From contig JAURGS010000099.1 in NCBI GenBank assembly GCA_030833685.1, positions 1-8,830 of the forward strand: a stretch of DNA of 8,830 nt. Reading direction: 5' to 3'. How positions within the stretch are numbered: position 1 is the first letter of the stretch; each line of letters begins with the position of its first letter. Made by a program: the position numbers and the translations under genes. The notes under the pieces were generated by a model, which saw only the letters and a program-made list of their open reading frames with translations, ran no database searches and was not told the DNA's origin. This document shows, piece by piece, positions 1-6,468 of this stretch. The stretch is from Rhodoferax sp. (GTDB lineage Bacteria > Pseudomonadota > Gammaproteobacteria > Burkholderiales > Burkholderiaceae_C).

Positions 1-1165
1 AAACTTGGGCCCCCGTGAGAGGCAGACCTTGAGCGAGACGGTCTACACGGTTTTGCGCCGAAAACTGCTTTTTGATCATTTTTCACCCTGGGGCAGTGGG
101 CCCAAAGAGCGCCGTATGGCCATACTTGGCTTTCAGGCGCCACAGGCCTTCTTGCAAGGCGCGCTAACCCAGTCCGAGCAGTCATGGCTAGAGCGCTGCC
201 AGTCGATCAATGCGGGGGATTTGCTTGAGCGCCACCGGCACAATTTGCCCGACTGGCTGGCGCAGTCTTTGAAAGATCAGCTGGGGGAGTCGTTTTGGGA
301 TCTGGTTAAAGCCCTGGATGAACCAGCGGGTTTGGACGTGCGGGTGAACATGCTCAAAGCCAAACGCGCCGATGTGCAAAGTGCGCTGGCCTTGGCGGGC
401 ATTCGCTCCAGTCTGACACCGTTTAGCCCCTGGGGCCTGCGGCTCGAGGGCAAGCCCAATTTGAGCGCCGTGCCGGCTTTCGTCCAGGGGGAATTGGAAA
501 TTCAGGACGAAGGCTCTCAATTGCTTGCCTTACTGCTGGACGCCAAGCGGGGCGAAATGGTGGCAGATTTTTGCGCTGGCGCAGGCGGCAAGACGCTGGC
601 AATCGGCGCCTGTATGCGCAACACTGGGCGTTTGTATGCTTTTGATACGTCGGCCTCCAGACTGGACGCGTTTAAGTCCAGAATCGGACGCTCTGGTCTT
701 TCCAATGTGCATCCGGCTGCGATTGCCCACGAGCGTGACGATCGAATCAAACGCCTGAGCGGCAAACTTGATAGGGTGCTGGTGGACGCGCCGTGCACTG
801 GGATAGGGACCTTGCGGCGCCATCCTGACCTGAAGTGGCGCCAAAACCTGGATGTTGTGGGGCAGATGACAGCAGCGCAGGCTTCGATTCTGAGAAGTGC
901 TGCACGTTTGGTGAAGTCTGGGGGGCGGCTGGTGTATGCCACCTGCAGTCTGTTGACGCAGGAGAATGAGGCCATTGCCGAAGAATTCTCCAAGGAACAC
1001 CTTGACTTTGAGCCTCTAGCCGCGCTTGAGGTCCTGCAAAACCTCAAAGTGCCTGAGGCACAGGCGCTGTGCAGTGGTGGGGTTGGTGACGCGCAGTTCT
1101 TGCGCCTGTGGCCGCACAGACACCAGACAGACGGTTTTTTTGCTGCAGTATGGCAGCGGCGGTGA
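1..1165 (+). CDS. RsmB/NOP-family RNA (cytosine-C5) methyltransferase, 5' end outside window
   Basis: SAM-dependent methyltransferase predicted to make 5-methylcytosine in RNA, most likely 16S rRNA, in the cytoplasm. The frame is open to the left edge (first whole codon at base 2). The TTG at base 5 is probably an internal Leu, so the N-terminus is missing. Numbering from that TTG, the visible 386 residues show the SAM-binding motif DFCAGAGGKT near residues 188-197, the motif DAPCTGIGTLRRHPD with Cys264, and the motif YATCSLLTQEN with Cys314. The two cysteines are 50 residues apart, the same spacing as Cys325 and Cys375 of E. coli RsmB (motif IV release cysteine and motif VI nucleophile). The part before about residue 95 is probably the end of a NusB-like RNA-binding domain. 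The exact target cytosine cannot be read from sequence, and Burkholderiales often carry another RsmB elsewhere, so no symbol is given. The desaturase follows 17 bases downstream, suggesting co-transcription. Confidence 0.9.
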   Translation, partial: NLGPRERQTLSETVYTVLRRKLLFDHFSPWGSGPKERRMAILGFQAPQAFLQGALTQSEQSWLERCQSINAGDLLERHRHNLPDWLAQSLKDQLGESFWDLVKALDEPAGLDVRVNMLKAKRADVQSALALAGIRSSLTPFSPWGLRLEGKPNLSAVPAFVQGELEIQDEGSQLLALLLDAKRGEMVADFCAGAGGKTLAIGACMRNTGRLYAFDTSASRLDAFKSRIGRSGLSNVHPAAIAHERDDRIKRLSGKLDRVLVDAPCTGIGTLRRHPDLKWRQNLDVVGQMTAAQASILRSAARLVKSGGRLVYATCSLLTQENEAIAEEFSKEHLDFEPLAALEVLQNLKVPEAQALCSGGVGDAQFLRLWPHRHQTDGFFAAVWQRR

Positions 1166-1182
1166 GTCGTTAAGGATACGCA

Positions 1183-2381
1183 ATGGACATGACAAGTAAT
1201 TTATGGGTTTGGGCCAACAACGGGTGGCTGGGCTATGAGGTGTGGCACCTGGTGGTGTATGTGTTGCTCATGACGCATCTGACCATGATCAGCGTCACCG
1301 TTTTTCTGCATCGCCACCAAGCGCATCGGGCCTTGGACTTGCATCCGCTGGCTGCGCATGTGTTTCGTTTTGGTTATGGCTCACCACGGGTCAAGTCACC
1401 CGGGAGTGGACGGCGATTCACCGCAAACACCACGCCAAATGCGAGCAGGCTGAAGATCCCCACAGCCCACAAGTGCGCGGCATACGAACCGTCATGCTGC
1501 GCGGCTATGAGCTCTACCGAGCCGAGGCGGCTAACGCGCAGACCATAGAGCGTTTTGGCCACGGTACACCCGATGACTGGATTGAGCGCCATGTGTACGC
1601 CGGCCATGCCAATTGGGGCATTGCACTGCTGCTGGTGATTGACCTGGCGCTGTTTGGCGTGATCGGCCTGACCGTCTGGGCGGCGCAGATGGCATGGACG
1701 CCTGTGATGGCAGCCGGCGTGATCAATGGTGCGGGGCATTTTTGGGGCTACCGCAACTTTGAGTCACCCGATGCCAGTACCAACCTTTTGCCCTGGGGTT
1801 TGCTCATTGCCGGGGAGGAGCTACACAACAACCACCACACCTACCCAACCTCGGCACGGCTTTCGGTAAAACGCTATGAATTTGATATCGGTTGGTTCTA
1901 CATCAGAAGCCTGGAGCGTCTGGGTTTGGCCAAGGTCAAAAAACACCGGCCTCGGGTGAAGCTGGGCGAGATTCGTCCCGTCGCTGATGGGCGTAACCTG
2001 GAGGCGCTGATTCAAAATCGTTTCGAGCTCATGGCTGCATACGGCAAAAGCATGCGTCAAATGCTGCTTGCTGAAGCGGCGAGTTGGAATGGGCGTCGTC
2101 TGGGTGAAGGTGTTTTGCGCGCTGCAAAGGCATGGATTCACCGGGACGCCGAAAACATTCCTGCAGCTGTTCTGCCCAAGCTTCAAGCCATTCGCACGGC
2201 CATTCCCAGTCTTGATCAAATGGTTGTGATGCGAGAGGAGTTGCGGGCCCTGTGGCAGAACCGCGCACGCACGCAAGATCAATTGGTCGCTGACCTGCAG
2301 TCCTGGTGCCAACGCGCTGAGGCCAGCGGTGTGGCCGCCTTGCAGGAGTTTTCTCTGCGCCTGCGCGCTGTTCGGGTTTAG
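1183..2381 (+). pseudogene. Membrane fatty-acid desaturase (DesA/DesC-type), interrupted by a -1 frameshift
   Basis: Di-iron integral-membrane desaturase that would introduce a double bond (probably delta-9) into acyl chains of lipids, adjusting membrane fluidity. ATG at 1183 has AAGGA at 1172-1176, six bases upstream. The first frame encodes 62 family-like residues with a hydrophobic stretch (about 20-42) and histidine box 1, HRHQAH (His43-His48). After CGT at 1366-1368 homology jumps to the -1 frame, starting with TTT at 1368-1370 and running to TAG at 2379-2381. That frame carries box 2, HRKHH (His80, 83, 84 in the restored protein), further membrane segments and box 3, HNNHH (His215, 218, 219). 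The restored product is 399 residues, the usual length for Pseudomonas DesA-like enzymes (about 390-400), including a helical C-terminal tail of about 150 residues. As written, translation ends at 1548 after 59 foreign residues. The lesion is one T short in the T run at 1368-1371. The rest is intact, so a recent mutation or a base-calling error are both plausible. Confidence 0.85.
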
Positions 2382-2386
2382 GCCTG

Positions 2387-2416
2387 GCCTGGCTGGCAGC
2401 CTACGTCAAGCCAGGC
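2387..2416. terminator. Possible hairpin between convergent desaturase and kinase genes
   Basis: GCCTGGCT (2387-2394) and AGCCAGGC (2409-2416) form a perfect 8-bp inverted repeat with a 14-base loop, inside the 50-base gap between the two convergent stop codons. There is no clear T run on either strand after the stem, so intrinsic termination is only suggested by position. It could instead be an mRNA 3'-end stabilising hairpin. Confidence 0.4.
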
Positions 2417-2431
2417 AATATTCCCAAGCGC

Positions 2432-4579
2432 TCAGGACGCTGCCCGCGGTTCAGCGTCCAAACACCTGAGGATCTCCTCGATCAGTGTCTCGTAGAGGAC
2501 GGGCTTGCTCACGAAGCCCTGCATGCCCACTGCCAGCGCGCGATCAATATCGACTTCGCGGACATTGCCCGATACCGCAATCATGGGCAATCCTCGCCAG
2601 CGCGGGGTTTCATGCAGCAGGCACCGCTGGCAAAGCGTCCACCCGTCCATGGGCGCCATGTGCAGGTCGACCAAGGCGAGGTCATACTGCGCGTTGGGCT
2701 CATCAAGTGCTGACAAGAACGCATCCCCAGTCGCAAACTCAGCGGGCTGGGCACCAGCTCGGAGCAACATGGTGCGCAAAACCATGCGGTTGACGCCCTG
2801 GTCGTCGATCACGGCGATCCGTCGCCCCGCAAGGGACCGATCACCGCTGGGGGCCTCATGGCCGGGCGATATGTCCACCGAGTGTCCTTGAGTGGCCTCA
2901 GGCACTGCGGAGGTAGACATTGCCGCGCCGTGTTGGGCCAGGAGTTGGTTCAAAGGAAAGGTGGCTGCTGCGCTTTGAATGTCTTGCAGCTCTGCTGTTG
3001 TGGCGGATGTATGGGTGATGGGAAGCGGCAGGGTAATTGTGAAACGCGTGCCCACACCAAGCTGACTTTGAACATCAATTCGCCCAGCCATGGCTTCCAG
3101 CAAACTCTTCACAATCACCAGCCCAAGGCCGGTTCCGGTGAAGGCCCGGTTGGGTCGCTGGTCAGCTTGCATAAAGGGTTGGTACAGACGGGCCAAAGTC
3201 TCCTCGTCCATGCCGATCCCCGTGTCTTCCACGCTGACTTCGAGTAGCAATTCGTCATCAGGGCCAGGCAGGCGATTTGCCCTGAAGATGACGCAGCCGA
3301 TGCTGGTAAATTTCAGCGCGTTGTTGATTAGATTTAACAGCACTTGTCGCAGGCGAACGTCGTCGACCATCACTGTCACGTCCAGCTCGGCACCAAAGTG
3401 GGCCTCTAGTTTGAGCTGGTCTTTAGTCGGCGTTTGTTGCAACAAGTCCTGGATTGACTGAAGAATCTGCAGCAGATTACGTGGCTGTGGATTTAGAGCC
3501 AAGTGTCCGGCCGAAGTCCTCGCGTAATCCAATATATCGTTGAGAACAGCGAGTAAGTGCTTGGATGCGTCCTGGGCCACGGCGACAGCTGACTGGGCTT
3601 TTGCGTTCAGCCCCATCCAGTTCAGGGCTTGCAAGGTTCCCATGATGCCGTTCAGCGGTGTGCGAAGCTCGTGGCTGATGGTACGCAGAAACACGCTCTT
3701 GGACTCGCTGGCGGCTTGCGCTTGATTAAGCGCTTCACGTAGCTGCTGGGAAGTGGCGCGTTCCTGAGTGACATCGCGAATGGCAAAAATCGATTCGATC
3801 GTCGGGATACTCACGACACTGCCACGTACCTCAACCCGACGAATTGAGCCATCCTTATGGAGAAAGTCGGTGTCGAAAACGAAACTCTCTGAACCTGAAA
3901 AGATCTGGCTGCGGATCTCTGCACCAGCCTTCTCAAGGGTCTGGTCAGTGGGGTACAGCATTCGGGTGGGCTGATTTTCCATCTCCGACTGCTGGTATCC
4001 CAGCATCTCAGCGAAAGCTGGATTGACCCACACCATTTTGTGCATTTTCGTGCGCAAAAGACCCACTTGAACCGTGTCAGTGATGCGTCCAAGCTCCATG
4101 CGCAACCCATCCAGAGTCTCGGCATAGCTGGTTATTGGCTCCAGAAGCTCAGCTTGCTTTTTATGTAAGTCTTCCTGGTCTTCAATGGTTAACAAAATGT
4201 GTGGACTGCCATTGAAGAGGACTGGCGTGATTTCGATCATCAGGTCCAGCTGCCGGTTTTCTCCAGCCTCACCGATCCAGCTGATGGTGTTGGGTGAATT
4301 CTCAGAGATTGCTTTTGCGGCAGCTTGGCTCACGCCAATCAGGCTTAAGAGAGGATCGTGGAACAGATCGAAAAGTTCAGGCGTCTCATCGGCCTGCTGA
4401 AAGATCGACGAGACATTTTCATTGCGCCAAATTTGCTGGCCGCTGTCCTTGAACAGGATGAACCCCGGTTTGCTTGCCTTCAGGACCAAACCGAGTAGTT
4501 CCGAATCGGCACGCGATTTCTCAGGGCCGACAAGGCCAAGAGCTTCGGAAGGTTTCTCGAAAACCGTTCGTCGAATCAT
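2432..4579 (-). CDS. Cytoplasmic PAS-PAS hybrid sensor histidine kinase with receiver domain
   Basis: A 715-residue two-component kinase. Domains in order: a divergent PAS-like region (about 30-133), a clearer PAS domain (about 165-275, with WVNPAFAEMLGY and HKDGSIRRVEVRG), a short helical linker, HisKA dimerisation domain with phospho-acceptor His303 in SHELRTPLNG, HATPase domain (about 402-518) with N box NLINNALKF (416-424), G1 box DTGIG (452-456), F box PF (468-469) and G2 box GTGLGL (482-487), a linker of about 65 residues rich in Ala, Ser and Thr, and a receiver domain (about 587-705) with Asp592/Asp593, phospho-acceptor Asp638, Ser670 and Lys692. All catalytic residues are present, so it should autophosphorylate and relay to its own receiver. 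It has no signal peptide, membrane segment or HPt domain, so it should sense an internal cue and need a separate phosphotransfer partner. No response regulator lies nearby. The start has no good Shine-Dalgarno; ATG 4579 was chosen because it is the first in-frame ATG and later ones would lose the first PAS region. Confidence 0.93.
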   Translation of the reverse strand: MIRRTVFEKPSEALGLVGPEKSRADSELLGLVLKASKPGFILFKDSGQQIWRNENVSSIFQQADETPELFDLFHDPLLSLIGVSQAAAKAISENSPNTISWIGEAGENRQLDLMIEITPVLFNGSPHILLTIEDQEDLHKKQAELLEPITSYAETLDGLRMELGRITDTVQVGLLRTKMHKMVWVNPAFAEMLGYQQSEMENQPTRMLYPTDQTLEKAGAEIRSQIFSGSESFVFDTDFLHKDGSIRRVEVRGSVVSIPTIESIFAIRDVTQERATSQQLREALNQAQAASESKSVFLRTISHELRTPLNGIMGTLQALNWMGLNAKAQSAVAVAQDASKHLLAVLNDILDYARTSAGHLALNPQPRNLLQILQSIQDLLQQTPTKDQLKLEAHFGAELDVTVMVDDVRLRQVLLNLINNALKFTSIGCVIFRANRLPGPDDELLLEVSVEDTGIGMDEETLARLYQPFMQADQRPNRAFTGTGLGLVIVKSLLEAMAGRIDVQSQLGVGTRFTITLPLPITHTSATTAELQDIQSAAATFPLNQLLAQHGAAMSTSAVPEATQGHSVDISPGHEAPSGDRSLAGRRIAVIDDQGVNRMVLRTMLLRAGAQPAEFATGDAFLSALDEPNAQYDLALVDLHMAPMDGWTLCQRCLLHETPRWRGLPMIAVSGNVREVDIDRALAVGMQGFVSKPVLYETLIEEILRCLDAEPRAAS

Positions 4580-4593
4580 CAGTAAGCCCGTTC

Positions 4594-4608
4594 GGCCCGA
4601 TTTGGGCC
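4594..4608 (-). other. Small GC hairpin in the leader of the kinase mRNA
   Basis: GGCCC (4594-4598) and GGGCC (4604-4608) can pair around a 5-base loop, ending 14 bases before the kinase start on the minus strand. No recognisable Shine-Dalgarno lies between hairpin and start, so initiation may be weak or structured. The stem is short and could be chance in GC-rich DNA. Confidence 0.3.
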
Positions 4609-4706
4609 AGTGTTGGAGGTAGACCTGACTTTGGACCTGGGGATAGAAATCCGGGTTGTGCCGCTGGTGACAACGCTGCTAGCGGGGTCAATGCGGGCAT
4701 TCTAAG

Positions 4707-4733
4707 AAAAAAAGCCAGCGATGGCTGGCTTTT
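4707..4733 (-). terminator. Intrinsic terminator downstream of rpmG
   Basis: Read on the minus strand, AAAAGCCAGC (4733-4724) pairs with GCTGGCTTTT (4719-4710) over a 4-base loop, and the T run continues for seven T in total (to 4707). It lies 18 bases past the rpmG stop codon. This is a textbook Rho-independent terminator and separates the trxB-rpmB-rpmG stretch from the kinase gene. Confidence 0.88.
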
Positions 4734-4751
4734 GATCAGGGGCTGCCTGAG

Positions 4752-4922
4752 TTACTTCAGCTTCACTTCCTTGTATTCAACATGCTTTCGGGCCACTGGG
4801 TCAAATTTCTTGACCAGCATTTTTTCTGGCATGGTTTTCTTGTTCTTGTCAGTGGTGTAAAAGTGACCGGTGCCCGCTGTGGATTCGAGCTTGATTTTTT
4901 CGCGTCCGCCTTTGGCTGCCAT
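4752..4922 (-). CDS. rpmG: 50S ribosomal protein L33
   Basis: A 56-residue basic protein of the large ribosomal subunit. It begins MAAKGGREKIKLESTAGTGH and ends with HVEYKEVKLK, matching bacterial L33 in sequence and length. It has no cysteines, so it is the zinc-independent (C-minus) form, as in E. coli. The start at 4922 has GAGGA (4929-4933 on the plus strand) six bases upstream. It lies 27 bases downstream of rpmB in the classic rpmB-rpmG operon order, with an intrinsic terminator right after it. It is shorter than common ORF cut-offs and easy to miss. It sits in the large subunit near the E-site tRNA region together with L28. Confidence 0.97.
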   Translation of the reverse strand: MAAKGGREKIKLESTAGTGHFYTTDKNKKTMPEKMLVKKFDPVARKHVEYKEVKLK

Positions 4923-4949
4923 GGTATGTCCTCGCTTCGGTGGTCAGGT

Positions 4950-5183
4950 TCAGGCTTGGCCGCGCGCGCGCATGTCTGCGAGCACAGCGTCAATGCCGTT
5001 TTTGTCGATCAGGCGCAGGCCCGCATTCGAGATGCGCAACCGAACCCAGCGGTTTTCAGATTCAACCCAGAACCGGCGGTACTGCAGGTTGGGAAGAAAC
5101 CGACGTTTTGTTTTGTTGTTGGCATGAGAAACATTGTTTCCCACCATGGGCGCTTTGCCCGTGACTTCGCAGACGCGTGCCAT
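4950..5183 (-). CDS. rpmB: 50S ribosomal protein L28
   Basis: A 77-residue large-subunit ribosomal protein beginning MARVCEVTGKAPMVGNN, with the conserved KRRFLPNLQ (26-34) and FWVESENRWVRLR (38-50) blocks and the family's C-terminal GIDAVLADMRARG. It matches E. coli L28 in length and pattern and has a single cysteine (Cys5), so it is the form without zinc-binding CxxC pairs. The open frame continues upstream to 5231, but 5183 is the start because the family begins at MARVC/MSRVC and a GGAG lies eight bases before it. It is first in an rpmB-rpmG operon, with its own candidate promoter in the gap behind trxB. Confidence 0.97.
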   Translation of the reverse strand: MARVCEVTGKAPMVGNNVSHANNKTKRRFLPNLQYRRFWVESENRWVRLRISNAGLRLIDKNGIDAVLADMRARGQA

Positions 5184-5191
5184 TTTGGAGA

Positions 5192-5195
5192 CTCC
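5192..5195 (-). promoter_or_regulatory. Shine-Dalgarno that fixes the rpmB start
   Basis: GGAG on the minus strand, eight bases upstream of ATG 5183. It supports the 77-residue L28 rather than the longer in-frame alternatives starting further upstream. Confidence 0.75.
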
Positions 5196-5291
5196 ATTCA
5201 TCACGGCCCGGGCTGGCGCCCTGGGCCTCACCTCGCCAGAAATAAGGGTGGCGGTAACCCGTTGCTAACGCCATGGCGGTGAGCTTGGCGC

Positions 5292-5340
5292 AGCAAAGCC
5301 CGAAATTATAGCTTTATCAGGGCTTTAGCCTAGCTTTGCT
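5292..5340. repeat. Phased GCTTT direct repeats and inverted repeats around the rpmB -10
   Basis: On the plus strand GCTTT occurs at 5311-5315, 5322-5326 and 5333-5337, exactly 11 bases apart. On the minus strand these are AAAGC repeats abutting TATAAT. Two inverted repeats bracket the -10: AAAGCCC (5295-5301) with GGGCTTT (5320-5326), and AGCAAAGC (5292-5299) with GCTTTGCT (5333-5340). The block could be an operator, a weak trxB 3' hairpin, or coincidence. There is no T run to make it a standard terminator. Confidence 0.5.
5305..5310 (-). promoter_or_regulatory. Candidate -10 element for rpmB-rpmG
   Basis: A perfect TATAAT on the minus strand in the trxB-rpmB gap, followed by a GC-containing stretch (TTCGGGC) of the kind seen at growth-rate-controlled promoters. 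The hexamer 17 bases upstream (CTAGGC, 5328-5333, overlapping the trxB stop) is a poor -35, and there is no extended -10 TG. Transcription from here would give a leader of about 115 bases. Position and the perfect hexamer favour it, but the weak -35 leaves doubt. Confidence 0.55.
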
Positions 5341-6280
5341 CCAGAAAGCGCTGGGCGTCCAGTGCCGCCATGCAGCCTGTTCCCGCGCTGGTGATGGCTT
5401 GCCGGTAAACATGGTCTTGCACGTCACCGGCAGCAAAAACCCCGGCAATACTGGTCTGGGTGGCAAATCCCTTGAGCCCGCCTTGGGTAATGATGTAGCC
5501 GTTTTCCATCTCCAGCTGACCTTTGAAGATTTCGGTGTTGGGCGAATGGCCAATGGCAATAAAGCAGCCTTTGAGGGCGAGGTCTTCTGTGGCGCCGGTG
5601 TCAACATTTTTGATTCGAATGCCGGTCACGCCGGATGCGTCCCCCAGCACCTCGTCCAGAACTGAGAAGGTTTTGAGTTCAATTTTCCCGGCGGCGACTT
5701 TCTCCATCAGCTTGTCCACCATGATCGGTTCGGCACGGAATTTGTCGCGCCGATGTACCAGGTAGACCTTGCTGGCGATGTTGGAAAGGTACAAGGCTTC
5801 TTCCACCGCCGTGTTGCCGCCGCCGACGACGCAACAGACTTCATTGCGGTAGAAAAAGCCATCACAGGTGGCACAGCCCGAAACCCCGCGACCCATGAAT
5901 GCCTCCTCAGATGGCAGGCCCAGGTATTTGGCCGAAGCGCCAGTGGCCAGAATCAGCGCGTCGCAGGTGAAGCTGCCGCTGTCGCCTGTGAGCGTGAAAG
6001 GGCGCTTGGACAGGTCGACCGCGCTGATGTGGTCAAAGACCACCTCGGTCTTGAAGCGTTCGGCGTGTGCCAAAAAGCGTTGCATCAGGTCTGGGCCCTG
6101 GACGCCGTCAACGTCGGCGGGCCAATTGTCAACATCGGTGGTGGTCATCAGTTGGCCGCCTTGGGCCATGCCGGTGATCAGCATAGGCTGCAGGTTGGCC
6201 CGGGCGGCATAAATGGCGGCAGTGTAGCCGGCAGGGCCGGAGCCTAAAATTAGTACGCGTGCGTGACGTGGGGTGCTCAT
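5330..6280 (-). CDS. trxB: Thioredoxin-disulfide reductase
   Basis: Cytoplasmic FAD enzyme that uses NADPH to reduce oxidised thioredoxin, supplying electrons for ribonucleotide reductase, peroxidases and thiol repair. The 316 residues (E. coli enzyme 321) show the FAD-binding GSGPAG (13-18), the redox-active CATC at Cys136-Cys139, the NADPH-binding GGGN (153-156), HRR (176-178) for the NADP phosphate, and the C-terminal AGDV (284-287) that contacts FAD. This is the classic low-molecular-weight bacterial type. ATG 6280 is the family-consistent start, although only a weak purine stretch precedes it. It is divergent from ftsK; in E. coli trxB also lies next to ftsK-lolA, with lrp between. It lies upstream of rpmB on the same strand with no strong terminator, so some read-through into rpmB-rpmG is possible. 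Confidence 0.97.
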   Translation of the reverse strand: MSTPRHARVLILGSGPAGYTAAIYAARANLQPMLITGMAQGGQLMTTTDVDNWPADVDGVQGPDLMQRFLAHAERFKTEVVFDHISAVDLSKRPFTLTGDSGSFTCDALILATGASAKYLGLPSEEAFMGRGVSGCATCDGFFYRNEVCCVVGGGNTAVEEALYLSNIASKVYLVHRRDKFRAEPIMVDKLMEKVAAGKIELKTFSVLDEVLGDASGVTGIRIKNVDTGATEDLALKGCFIAIGHSPNTEIFKGQLEMENGYIITQGGLKGFATQTSIAGVFAAGDVQDHVYRQAITSAGTGCMAALDAQRFLEQS

Positions 6281-6468
6281 GATGGGGTCTTTCTTTTGGG
6301 GTGATGCAGGCCCGGGCGTTTGACTTGCCGTGTACCATTGGCCCTACAGCGTGTCGCTTGGGAAATCGGCCGGCCGCAGGGCGCAAAAGCATCAGTTCAA
6401 GCCCTGAATTATGCGCGCAGCGCAATCCACCCATGCGCCATGGGGACGCATGGCCTGACATAAACAGC
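6281..6468. other. Divergent intergenic region between trxB and ftsK
   Basis: This 188-base gap must hold promoters for both genes, but no convincing -35/-10 pair was found on either strand. No lrp gene or other small ORF is recognisable here. The ftsK frame is open through most of it with in-frame ATGs at 6301, 6304 and 6433, but the encoded residues do not look like an FtsK N-terminus. Confidence 0.6.

Noticed and set aside
517..1047. A 176-codon minus-strand open frame inside the methyltransferase
   Set aside because: Antisense to conserved catalytic motifs of the methyltransferase, with no domain or ribosome-binding site of its own.
1363..1373. Programmed -1 ribosomal frameshifting in the desaturase
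   Set aside because: The site is CGT TTT GGT, not an XXXYYYZ slippery heptamer, and no obvious stimulatory element was seen. A one-base deletion or read error is simpler.
1821..2312. A 163-codon minus-strand open frame inside the desaturase
   Set aside because: Antisense to histidine box 3 and the C-terminal tail. Composition is that of a shadow frame.
5295..5326. Intrinsic terminator for trxB
   Set aside because: The AAAGCCC/GGGCTTT stem has an 18-base loop and no following T run on the minus strand, so it does not meet the usual pattern.
6320..6348. Sigma-70 promoter for ftsK with TTGACT at 6320-6325
   Set aside because: The hexamer at 17-base spacing is CCTACA, which matches TATAAT at only two positions, so the pair is not convincing.
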